DNA of 64,000 bases, taken from positions 3,224,001-3,288,000 of the forward strand of contig OZ252114.1 in the NCBI GenBank assembly GCA_965248635.1. Direction: 5' to 3'. This document shows, one piece after another, positions 16,275-23,740 of this stretch (position 1 is the stretch's first letter; each line of letters opens with the position of its first letter). The DNA comes from CBDAPI01 sp965248635. GTDB lineage: Bacteria; Acidobacteriota; UBA6911; RPQK01; CBDAPI01. The position numbers and the translations under genes are program-made. The notes under the pieces were generated by a model. That model was not told the origin of the DNA. It saw nothing but the letters and a program-made list of their open reading frames with translations, and did no database searches.

Positions 16275-18524
16275 TTAGCGAACCGTTACAAAGCGCCGCC
16301 GCATGACCACGTAGGCAAGGCTGACGAAACAGAGGGAAAAGAAGGTCAGAAAAAGTAGCGGTGACAGTGCGCCGCTGAGCATCCCCCCGTCGGAAAAGAA
16401 GAACTCCGCCAGGTTTGTTTCCTGGAACGTGACGATATTGATTTCCCAGTAGGGACCCGAGAAATCAGATATGGATCCCTGCTCCAGCGCGATCCGCTCG
16501 CTCAGGCCATCCACGTGCAGTGAAGACTGGAAGCCCCACCGTTGGATGTTCAGCATAGCGGCCACCCGGGTCCAGGTTGCGTCCCCGGGAATCTGGGACA
16601 GCGGTCGAAGTAGTCCACCAAACAAGAGCTGGGGAATGATCACCAGGGGAACCGCGGTCAGGGCAACAGCACTGGATGCCGCCAGGGTGGAGATGAGGAG
16701 TCCCAGGCAAGCGGAAGTCAGCGAGACCAGCCACAGGATTCCCCACAACTGGAGGGTACCGCCCAGGGGAAGCTGCAAGAGTACGGGCACGCACAGCAGT
16801 GTCAGAATTCCGGTCTGGACACCTCTCAGCAGAGCTTGAACCAGGATCTTGCTCGACAGGTAGGGCCCGAAGCCCGTGCAGGAGCGCACCTCGCGACGCA
16901 AAATTGCCCTTTCCGAGACAATCTCACGGCTGCCCCCCAGGGTGCCGAACCAGATACTGGAGGCGATCAGTATGACGTAGATGGAGGCTCTCAAGCGTCC
17001 AGCCGGCGGGCTGAATATGTTGTTGCTTCGCTCGGCCTCCTGTTTGGCGGTCTCGAAAAGAGTGTCCACTTCGACCGTGTCCCGGCGCTCTTCCACCGGA
17101 GCCTTGGCAATGTCGAAGAAGTAAATGGTGGCGGCGAACTGGTCAAGCTCCCGGGTGTCTCCGCCCAGGCTCTGAAAGGCGACCAGAATGAGCAGAGCGA
17201 TGATGGGAGCTTGCAGCAAATTCAGCAACAGGTTGGTGCGGTCCGAGAACAGGACAGCCAGATTCCTGGCGGACAGGCTCAAAATCCGGGAGATACTTCG
17301 GCCCAGGTGGAGAGTGAATCCCGGGCTTTGATTTTCTTGCTCTGCGGGCTCCGCATCCCCGGGCAGCGGGAGCGCGCTCCGCGCAGGCGGCTCTTCATTG
17401 AACGATTTGGACAGCTCCTGAGCCGTGGCCGGATCGGACACGGCATTCATGACGTACTCAGCCGGATTGGCAGACTCGCATCGAGAGCCGGTCACCCGTT
17501 CGAAGTAATCGACAATTCCATCGGTAGGACCGTAGTAGGCAATTCGCCCACCGTAGGTGAGGGCCAGAATCTGATCAAAGCGGGCGAAGGAAAAGCGGCT
17601 GGGCTGATGAATGGTCGCAGCCACGGTAATCACTTCATCACTGCTGAGGCCTCTGAGCAAGTCGACAATCCGATCGGCATCGGATGAGGAGAGCCCGGTC
17701 GTCGGTTCGTCTAGAAAGAGCAGCACCGGTCGGGCGATCAGTTCGTGAGCGATGTTGGCCCGTTTTCTCTCTCCTCCGCTCAGACCTCGTCGCCCTCCGT
17801 TGGAAGAACCGATCAGCGTGTGGAGAAACTTGGAGGCGCGCTCCCCCTCGAATCCGAGTTGCCCACAGGTGTCCTGGATCAGCCGGTTGCGCACGCTCTT
17901 TTCCATGTCGGGAAACTTGAGCTGCAGGCGATAGTCCAGGGACTGTTGAACCGTCAGATCAGAGAAGAGAACGTCTCCCTGGGGGACATATCCTACAAAG
18001 TCGCGAAGCACCTTGAGATCCCGGTTGGGCTCGAAGTTGTTTCCTATGGTGACCAGGCCGTCGTCCGGTTTCAGATAGCCGGCCAACAGATTCAGGAGAA
18101 CGGTCTTGCCGCAGCCGGCTGGCCCCATGACTCCGGTCATGCTCCCCGGCACAGCTCGCAGATAGGCTCCATTACAGAGCCATAAATCATTTTTCGAAGC
18201 TAGTTTAAGATAAAGACGCGTAGTATCGACTCCAACTCGATCGGCGCCCAGGAAGAACTTGGGGCTAAGCTGGAGAAACACTTCGGAGAGGAGGATTTCA
18301 TCGTAGCGGGTCACCTCCTGCCAGGCACCCTGTCGCAGGGGGTTACCATTCATCCAGGCGTCGTCGGACGGGACCAGGCTCTTCAGAAACAGCCGGCCGC
18401 CCTGGCGCCGCAGGATGGCTTGACGATCTTTCAGACCGTCCAGTTGAACGTCGTTTTCCTCGGCGCTCCCGATGGAGATTTCGAAGTCTCCCTGGAGGCG
18501 CAGCTCAATGTTGGAAGAACCCAT
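16275..18524 (-). CDS. FHA-domain ABCG-type ABC transporter (ATPase-permease fusion)
   Basis: A 749-residue fusion. N-terminal FHA-like domain at about 1-90 ('EISIGSAEENDVQL', 'RRQGGRLFLKSL', 'AWMNGNPL'). ATPase at about 110-345: Walker A 'GPAGCGKT', Q-loop 'VPQGD', signature 'LSGGERKR', Walker B 'LLFLDEPTTGLSS', H-loop 'IHQPSRF'. A Pro/Glu linker leads to an ABC2-type membrane domain (about 415-745) with six or so hydrophobic segments and a large external loop, ending in basic residues. This is the bacterial Rv1747/ABCG-like architecture, in which phosphorylation read by the FHA domain controls export. It converges with the FHA-pseudokinase gene. The exported substrate is unknown (lipid or glycolipid in some relatives). 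Confidence 0.93.
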   Translation of the reverse strand: MGSSNIELRLQGDFEISIGSAEENDVQLDGLKDRQAILRRQGGRLFLKSLVPSDDAWMNGNPLRQGAWQEVTRYDEILLSEVFLQLSPKFFLGADRVGVDTTRLYLKLASKNDLWLCNGAYLRAVPGSMTGVMGPAGCGKTVLLNLLAGYLKPDDGLVTIGNNFEPNRDLKVLRDFVGYVPQGDVLFSDLTVQQSLDYRLQLKFPDMEKSVRNRLIQDTCGQLGFEGERASKFLHTLIGSSNGGRRGLSGGERKRANIAHELIARPVLLFLDEPTTGLSSSDADRIVDLLRGLSSDEVITVAATIHQPSRFSFARFDQILALTYGGRIAYYGPTDGIVDYFERVTGSRCESANPAEYVMNAVSDPATAQELSKSFNEEPPARSALPLPGDAEPAEQENQSPGFTLHLGRSISRILSLSARNLAVLFSDRTNLLLNLLQAPIIALLILVAFQSLGGDTRELDQFAATIYFFDIAKAPVEERRDTVEVDTLFETAKQEAERSNNIFSPPAGRLRASIYVILIASSIWFGTLGGSREIVSERAILRREVRSCTGFGPYLSSKILVQALLRGVQTGILTLLCVPVLLQLPLGGTLQLWGILWLVSLTSACLGLLISTLAASSAVALTAVPLVIIPQLLFGGLLRPLSQIPGDATWTRVAAMLNIQRWGFQSSLHVDGLSERIALEQGSISDFSGPYWEINIVTFQETNLAEFFFSDGGMLSGALSPLLFLTFFSLCFVSLAYVVMRRRFVTVR

Positions 18525-18691
18525 AATCCCTAACCCTCGGGATGTTGTTCCCTTGTGAACCTCCCATCATGAATCACAATGCAGGCAGGAAAAGTGCGCC
18601 CCGTCACTGAGCCAGAACCATCCACCGCCGTATGCCCGCCGCTCAGACCATAAGGAACCGCAACAACCAGGGACCAACAAACCGAACTATA

Positions 18692-18715
18692 GTATACTCA
18701 TACCTATGAGTATAC
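18692..18715. promoter_or_regulatory. Perfect palindromic operator over the vapB start codon
   Basis: Two 11-base arms, GTATACTCATA and TATGAGTATAC, are exact inverted repeats separated by CC. The vapB ATG (18706-18708) lies in the right arm. Ribbon-helix-helix antitoxins such as VapB bind short palindromes in their own promoter, so autoregulation here is likely. There is no Shine-Dalgarno sequence ahead of the ATG; the bases there are the left arm, so translation may be leaderless or repressed by the hairpin. Confidence 0.8.
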
Positions 18716-18954
18716 GACTCCAAATCGTTATGGACGAAGAGGAGGCCAACCATTACAAGACCGCCGCCGCCCGCGAACAGATGACACTCAGCGCCTGGGT
18801 TCGCCGATGCCTGCGTCGGGCTCTGCAGGCCCAATCTGGTCCCACGCCTGAGACAAAACTGGTGGCACTGGATGGGGCTTTACAACGGCATCACCCGATC
18901 GCCGACATGGATGCACTTTTAGAGGAAATCGAACGCGGCCGTGGTATTCGTTGA
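18706..18954 (+). CDS. vapB: VapB-type ribbon-helix-helix antitoxin
   Basis: An 82-residue protein. The N-terminal strand plus two helices ('SIRLQIVMDEEEANHYKTAAAREQMTLSAWVRRCLRRAL' region, residues 2-40) are the ribbon-helix-helix DNA-binding pattern, in which the first strand pairs in the dimer. The C-terminal tail (about 50-82) is acidic and helical, suited to wrapping and inhibiting the toxin. The gene overlaps the downstream PIN-domain gene by 14 bp, the standard antitoxin-first arrangement, and its start lies within a perfect palindrome, its likely operator. The family is clear from context; the exact antitoxin subfamily is not. Confidence 0.85.
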   Translation: MSIRLQIVMDEEEANHYKTAAAREQMTLSAWVRRCLRRALQAQSGPTPETKLVALDGALQRHHPIADMDALLEEIERGRGIR

Positions 18955-19330
18955 CTCGAATGTCGTGATGTACCTGGTGGGCGCCCCTCACCCGAATCGT
19001 GACCTCCTCGAGAAGCACCTTCGGGAGAACCCGGCGGAGGTGTATGTATCAAGCGTGGAGGTTTATCAGGAGGTTATCCATCGCTACATTGCGATTGATC
19101 GAAGGCCGGCCATCTCCGATGCCTTCCAGTTACTCGACGCCCTGCTCCACTCGGTCTATCCAATCCACCGTCGGGACGTTGACCGCGCACATGAAATCAG
19201 CCTGGCGCAGAAGCGACTCTCGGGGCGCGACTGCCTGCACGTGGCAGTGATGGAGGGCCATGGGGTTTCGCGGATCCTGACCCTGGATCGGGCCTTTGAT
19301 CTCTGGCCCCCGATCGATCGCCTGCCCTAG
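18941..19330 (+). CDS. vapC: VapC-type PIN-domain ribonuclease toxin
   Basis: A 129-residue PIN domain starting at GTG 18941. The conserved acidic residues are in place: the first Asp in 'VFVDSNVVMYL', a Glu in 'SSVEVYQEV', an Asp in 'LSGRDCLHVAVM' and the last in 'ILTLDRAFD'. These four coordinate Mg2+/Mn2+ in VapC toxins, which cut specific tRNAs or rRNA. The frame overlaps vapB by 14 bp. Its stop codon TAG is the first three bases of a MITE-like terminal repeat (19328-19353), so the 3' end of the gene has been set by insertion of that element; the last residues may not be ancestral. Confidence 0.92.
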   Translation: MVFVDSNVVMYLVGAPHPNRDLLEKHLRENPAEVYVSSVEVYQEVIHRYIAIDRRPAISDAFQLLDALLHSVYPIHRRDVDRAHEISLAQKRLSGRDCLHVAVMEGHGVSRILTLDRAFDLWPPIDRLP

Positions 19331-19353
19331 TGCTGTCCGGGAAGTTCACGCCA
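19328..19353 (+). repeat. Solo terminal repeat of a MITE-like element
   Basis: TAGTG, CTGTCCGGGAAGTTCACG and CC match the terminal repeats of the element at 43221-43383 (minus-strand reading of its right end: TAGTG, CATTGTCCCGGAAGTTCACG). No partner end was seen nearby, so this is a remnant. It supplies the vapC stop codon. Confidence 0.6.
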
Positions 19354-19418
19354 CCACAGCCGTTTGGCTGCCGGGCGTGCCCTTGAATCCCTCCAGGGGA
19401 ATTGGTATCACCAACATC

Positions 19419-20768
19419 ATGAATGGAAAGCTGAAGTTGTTGGTGCTGGGTGCGGTCTGGTTGTTTGTTCTTTGCCTAGCAGGGGCGGCAACTCCACCCA
19501 ACGTGGTCATGCTGATCTCTGACGATCAGACCTGGACTGACTTCGGATTCATGGGCCATCCGGAAATCCGCACGCCGAACCTGGACCGACTAGCCTCACA
19601 GGGTCTATTCTTCCCGCGCGGCTACGTAACAGCAAGCCTGTGCCGGCCCAGCCTGGCGACCCTGATTACAGGGCTCTATCCTCACCAGAGTAAGATCGTC
19701 AACAACTATCCCATGGGCACTCCTTTGCTCGACCATTCCCCCTACCTGAAGGCCCGGACCGGCGAGTACTGGCAAAAACACCTGGAAATGCTTCATCTCC
19801 TAGACTCTGTTCCCACCCTGCCGGGCATGCTCGGTGAATGGGGCTACAAGAGCCTTCAAACGGGAAAATGGTGGGAGGGACACTTCGGCCGGGGTGGTTT
19901 CACCGCCGGGATGACACTGGGGACTCCCAGCCAGGTTGCCAGCACAACCGCCGTCGAGTACTGGCGGGGGGGTGACCGGGGGATTGCCATCGGACGCGAT
20001 GTTGGAATGAAGCCGATTTTCGATTTCATCGAAGAAGCGGAGGACCGTCCCTTTTTCGTCTGGTATGCTCCTGCGATCCCACACAACCCCCACAATCCAC
20101 CGCAGCGTCTGCTCGACAAGTACATCGACAAGACCGAGTCGAGACATATCGCACGCTATTGGGCTATGTGCGAATGGTTCGATGAAACCTGCGGCGAGTT
20201 ACTGGATTACCTGGATCGACACGGCCTGGCAGACAACACGCTGGTGGTTTTCGTCACCGACAACGGCTATATCCAGCGAGCCGAGGCCCCGGGGCCTGAC
20301 TACGAGAGATCCAAGAGCTCCATGTACGATGGGGGCATTCGGACGCCCATCATCCTGCGCTGGCCAATGCGGATCCAGCCGGGGCGGATCGAGACTCCGG
20401 TCAGCAGCGTCGATCTGGTCCCCACGATTCTGCGCGCCTGCGATCGTGAGCCTACGGCCGAAATGCCGGGACTGAATCTGTTGGACCGTGCGGCCGTAGA
20501 GAACCGAAAGGCCATCTTCGGCGCCGTCTACACGCATTCTGCGGCAGATCTGACGCGTCCGGCGGCGAGCGTGAAGGCCCGTTGGGCGGTCGAAGGAGAT
20601 TGGAAGCTGATCGTCCCGGGCGTCGCCTATGTGCAGGATCCCCGCCGGAAGCTCGAGTTATACGACCTGAAAACGGACCCTCAGGAAACTCACAATCTGA
20701 CGGCCGATCAGCCTGGGTTGGTGAAGCGCCTGGGGGCGGCGCTCGACGAGTGGTGGCCAGCGATATAA
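19419..20768 (+). CDS. Secreted sulfatase-family (alkaline-phosphatase superfamily) hydrolase
   Basis: The start chosen is ATG 19419 (MNGKLKLLVLG), because it gives a signal peptide ending near Ala-Gly-Ala-Ala; longer frames do not. 449 residues. The metal-binding 'LISDDQTW' (D35, D36), 'TPNLDRLASQGLFF' and the C-terminal 'VFVTDNGY' are sulfatase motifs. The nucleophile region reads 'SLCRPSLATLITG' (C75): the formylglycine site normally is C-x-P-S/T-R, and here the Arg is Leu, so maturation by the usual formylglycine-generating enzyme is uncertain. Next gene downstream is a CehA/McbA-like hydrolase on the same strand. Substrate unknown; secreted. Confidence 0.88.
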   Translation: MNGKLKLLVLGAVWLFVLCLAGAATPPNVVMLISDDQTWTDFGFMGHPEIRTPNLDRLASQGLFFPRGYVTASLCRPSLATLITGLYPHQSKIVNNYPMGTPLLDHSPYLKARTGEYWQKHLEMLHLLDSVPTLPGMLGEWGYKSLQTGKWWEGHFGRGGFTAGMTLGTPSQVASTTAVEYWRGGDRGIAIGRDVGMKPIFDFIEEAEDRPFFVWYAPAIPHNPHNPPQRLLDKYIDKTESRHIARYWAMCEWFDETCGELLDYLDRHGLADNTLVVFVTDNGYIQRAEAPGPDYERSKSSMYDGGIRTPIILRWPMRIQPGRIETPVSSVDLVPTILRACDREPTAEMPGLNLLDRAAVENRKAIFGAVYTHSAADLTRPAASVKARWAVEGDWKLIVPGVAYVQDPRRKLELYDLKTDPQETHNLTADQPGLVKRLGAALDEWWPAI

Positions 20769-20864
20769 GAGACGCCCCTGTTTCAGGGACGTCCGAGGAA
20801 TCGACAGAGTGGCACCCCAGGGTCTATGGCTGATTGATCATCACGGCGTGGGTGTGGAGGTTTC

Positions 20865-22586
20865 ATGAATCACGCAAGAGAATCTCATGGCTTTCTCATT
20901 TCGATCGCACTGTTCCTTGTGATCTCAAACTCTCCTGTGGGGTCAGCGCCAGGCAACCCCCAGCCTGGAAAACTGAAATTGACAATCTTGGAATCCGGCT
21001 CCGGTCAACCCACTCCGGTCCGGGTTGAACTTCAGGATTCGAAGGGCCAGGGCTATGTCGCCGAGGATGCCTTACCGGCCGGCGGCGATTGCTCGGGGAT
21101 GGGAAAAGAACGTGAATTCCCCACTTTGGAAGAGGCGATCGCTCTGCTCTCAAAGAAGGTGGAGAACACCTACACCGGGACTGTTCAGTTCTACAGTGCC
21201 GGTCAAGTGGAGACTACCCTGCCACCTGGCACTTACCAGTTGAAGGTCTTCAAGGGTGTTGAATACAAGGCTCAGACCCGCAAACTGCAGATCCATTCCA
21301 ATGAAACGACCGAGTTAAAAATCGAGTTGACACGCTGGGTCAACATGCCCGAACGAGGTTGGTTCGGTGCCGACGATCATCTGCACATTGCCCGTCCGGT
21401 GAAGGAACTCAACCCTTTCATTTCAAAGATCATGCAGGCCGAAGATATCCACGTCGGAAATCTGCTACAGATGGGCTTCTACCGTTTCAACATCACTCAT
21501 CAGTATGCGCATGGACCCGAGAGCATTTACCAAGAGGGTGACTACATCCTGGCCACAGGGCAGGAGAATCCACGGACCCATTTTCTGGGTCACGCCATTA
21601 CTCTGGGGGCCCATTCGGAAATCAACTTTCCCGAGAATTACGTCATCTACAGATTGTTCTGGGAGGAGGCGCAGCGTCAGGGGGCGCTGAGCGGTTATTC
21701 CCACTTCGGATCGACGACTTCAATGGCTCCTCCATCATTCGGCCTTGCTGTCGATCTGCCCCACGGCTTATTGAGCTTTCTAGAAGTGTTGCAGTTCAAT
21801 CGGGGAATCTACGAGGCCTGGTACGAAATTCTGAATACCGGGTTTCGCATCACGCCGACTGGGGGGACGGACTATCCGTGTTCAGGAGCGTCGATACCGG
21901 GCCGGGAGCGGTTCTACACGAAAGTCGAGGGTCCTTTGACTTACGAGAATTGGCTGGAAGGGGTCCGCAGAGGCCGGACTTTCGTCACCAATGGCCCCAT
22001 TCTCGAGTTCCAAGTCGATGCTAAAGAGATGGGGGAAGAAGTGGTGTTGGAGCAGGCCGGCTCAGTAGACGTGCAGGGCCGCGTGCGCTTCGATCCGACC
22101 TGGGACGACATCGAACGGCTGGAGGTGATTGAGAACGGGCTGCTGCTGAGAAGCTTCCCGAGGACACGGAACTCGTCGGAAATCCGGTTCCGGTTTGAAC
22201 ACCCTGTGGGGCAGGCATCCTGGTTGGCGATTCGTGCCTCCGGCAGGAAGCTAGGTGAGGCAGAGCCCCGGCGCCGGCCCTCCGGCGTTATCCATGGCAC
22301 TTTCAGACCGACGTCGGAAGCCCATTCTGCCCCCGTTTATGTCTCACTGGACGGGGCTCCGCCCCTTTCGGCCCATCCCCGGGCCAAGGCCCTGGCTCGC
22401 ACATGGCTGGCCCGGCTGGAGGACCTAGAATCCCGGCTGGCCGTGGACGAAAACGGGAACCTGGCCCTGGAAGGGGCAACATCTCGAAAGCGCACCGTGG
22501 AAGAGGGGCTGCTTCGCCGCAACCGTTCTGCGCTTCTAGAGGAAATCCAGAAGGCACGAGACTATTTCACCCGTCTGGCGCAATAG
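20865..22586 (+). CDS. CehA/McbA-family (PHP-like) metallohydrolase, secreted
   Basis: A 573-residue protein with a signal peptide (about 1-30). An N-terminal beta domain (about 35-155) is followed by the PHP-like catalytic domain, which begins with 'GWFGADDHLHIARPV' (D-x-H-x-H metal motif in the D-D-H-L-H form). Further metal ligands appear in 'LGAHSEINFP', 'GALSGYSHFG' and 'PTGGTDYPC', and the domain ends with 'RRGRTFVTNGPILEF', the pattern of the CehA/McbA family. Relatives hydrolyse carbamate or other esters, but most members have unknown substrates. A helical C-terminal tail (about 480-573) is unassigned. It lies 96 bp after a sulfatase on the same strand. Confidence 0.88.
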   Translation: MNHARESHGFLISIALFLVISNSPVGSAPGNPQPGKLKLTILESGSGQPTPVRVELQDSKGQGYVAEDALPAGGDCSGMGKEREFPTLEEAIALLSKKVENTYTGTVQFYSAGQVETTLPPGTYQLKVFKGVEYKAQTRKLQIHSNETTELKIELTRWVNMPERGWFGADDHLHIARPVKELNPFISKIMQAEDIHVGNLLQMGFYRFNITHQYAHGPESIYQEGDYILATGQENPRTHFLGHAITLGAHSEINFPENYVIYRLFWEEAQRQGALSGYSHFGSTTSMAPPSFGLAVDLPHGLLSFLEVLQFNRGIYEAWYEILNTGFRITPTGGTDYPCSGASIPGRERFYTKVEGPLTYENWLEGVRRGRTFVTNGPILEFQVDAKEMGEEVVLEQAGSVDVQGRVRFDPTWDDIERLEVIENGLLLRSFPRTRNSSEIRFRFEHPVGQASWLAIRASGRKLGEAEPRRRPSGVIHGTFRPTSEAHSAPVYVSLDGAPPLSAHPRAKALARTWLARLEDLESRLAVDENGNLALEGATSRKRTVEEGLLRRNRSALLEEIQKARDYFTRLAQ

Positions 22587-22614
22587 CTCAACGGAACTGC
22601 ACGGGTAAAGGTCC

Positions 22615-23379
22615 CTATCTGAGGACATAATTCACGGTCACCGCGGCAATGACCGGGACGGGCTCACCACTCAGTAGAGTCGGTGAATACCTCCACTGTC
22701 TGACCGCATCGATGGCCGACTGATTCAACAGCGGATGACCGCGGATCAGCTTGATGGCAGCGACCAGACCCCGCTCATCGACCGTCACCTGCAGCAGGAC
22801 GATCCCCGCAACACGAGCCCTTTTGGCCAGCTCGGGATAGACGGGGTTGACCTTGTGGATGAGCCGGGAATTTTGGACGCCGATGCTGACACGAATCGGC
22901 TCCCTTGGCTCCGGGGGTGGCGGCGGTGGAGGTACCACGCCAAAAAACCCTCCCGGCCCAACATCGGGTGTCCCATTTGGAACTCCAACCGGGAAGTCGC
23001 CCGGCACTCGTCCGGGAATCCCTCGGGCCGGCCCCCAGCTATCGATGGAAACGAATGGAATCTCTTCAGACGGCGGTGGAATCTCCTGAGGGATCTCTGT
23101 GGGCTCCGTGAACTGATCCGGATCCAGTCTCACGATCTGCACTTCAACTCGCACCGGTGGAGGGGGGGCCGGAGGACGGGGCGGCCCGGGTGGCGCCGGA
23201 GGCTCTGGCGGTGCCGCCAGAACGGTCAGCAGCTCGTACTCGGGGAGCCCCTGATAGTAGATCAACGGGATCAGCAGGACCACCGCTAACACGACTGAGT
23301 GGATGATCAAAGAGAGAAAGACCGTTCTGGACCTTCCTTTCTCGGGGCTGTGCGAAGACTCGATCAGTTCGTCAAACAT
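22615..23379 (-). CDS. TonB family protein
   Basis: A 254-residue protein with the TonB architecture: short cytoplasmic start, one transmembrane helix (about 20-42, 'FLSLIIHSVVLAVVLLIPL'), a long Pro-rich periplasmic spacer (about 55-165, with many P-P-x repeats and a Gly-rich part), and a C-terminal TonB domain: 'VNPVYPELAKRARVAGIVLLQVTVDERG', 'AIKLIRGHPLLNQSAIDAVRQWRYSP' and the closing 'IAAVTVNYVLR'. It couples proton-motive force to outer-membrane receptors or acts in a related periplasm-spanning role. No ExbB/ExbD is adjacent. Family assignment is secure, partner unknown. Confidence 0.93.
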   Translation of the reverse strand: MFDELIESSHSPEKGRSRTVFLSLIIHSVVLAVVLLIPLIYYQGLPEYELLTVLAAPPEPPAPPGPPRPPAPPPPVRVEVQIVRLDPDQFTEPTEIPQEIPPPSEEIPFVSIDSWGPARGIPGRVPGDFPVGVPNGTPDVGPGGFFGVVPPPPPPPEPREPIRVSIGVQNSRLIHKVNPVYPELAKRARVAGIVLLQVTVDERGLVAAIKLIRGHPLLNQSAIDAVRQWRYSPTLLSGEPVPVIAAVTVNYVLR

Positions 23380-23477
23380 CCGGCTGCCTTTCCTTCTCTA
23401 GTGACTGGTTTCTGCAAGACATAGTCACCACAACCTGGGATCTGGTTCCCGTGACGCACCTACCCTCAGCAACCACC

Positions 23478-23715
23478 TCAGCCTCCGCAACCCCCACATC
23501 CGCCACAACCTGCGCCGCACCCACCGGCTACGGAGGAACTGGACTTCTTGAAGACCTCATGGAAGATGCTGTAACGGGTGTCGGCCAGCGCCACTATTCC
23601 GAAAGCCCCGACCAGAAGGGACAGGTCAGGTGCACCGCTGAGACAACGTTTCTTTTCGGGGCTCCTCCAGTCGTCGCTATCGTTGACTCCGTGATAAGGA
23701 CGACAAAGAAGTCAG
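23478..23715 (-). pseudogene. Remnant of a membrane protein with Gly/Cys-rich C-terminal tail (TIGR04222-like)
   Basis: An open frame without a usable start codon encodes 'GAPDLSLLVGAFGIVAL' (a membrane segment), then 'DTRYSIFHEVFKKSSSS' and a tail of C-G-G repeats that stops at TGA 23478. Bacterial membrane proteins of the TIGR04222 type end in such a tail after a membrane region, but are much longer. Past the TGA the pattern resumes (G-G-C, then a second TGA), so the first TGA sits exactly where a Cys codon (TGC/TGT) would fall. It follows the giant membrane-protein gene by 26 bases. Probably a decayed C-terminal end; a small intact protein is less likely. Confidence 0.45.
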
Positions 23716-23740
23716 GATGAACCGTCAGGGGTTCTGATCC

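Noticed and set aside
23478..23515. Selenocysteine or recoded TGA in the Cys-rich tail
   Set aside because: No downstream stem-loop of SECIS type is seen and the frame has no start codon; gene decay is simpler. Kept only as a low-interest finding.
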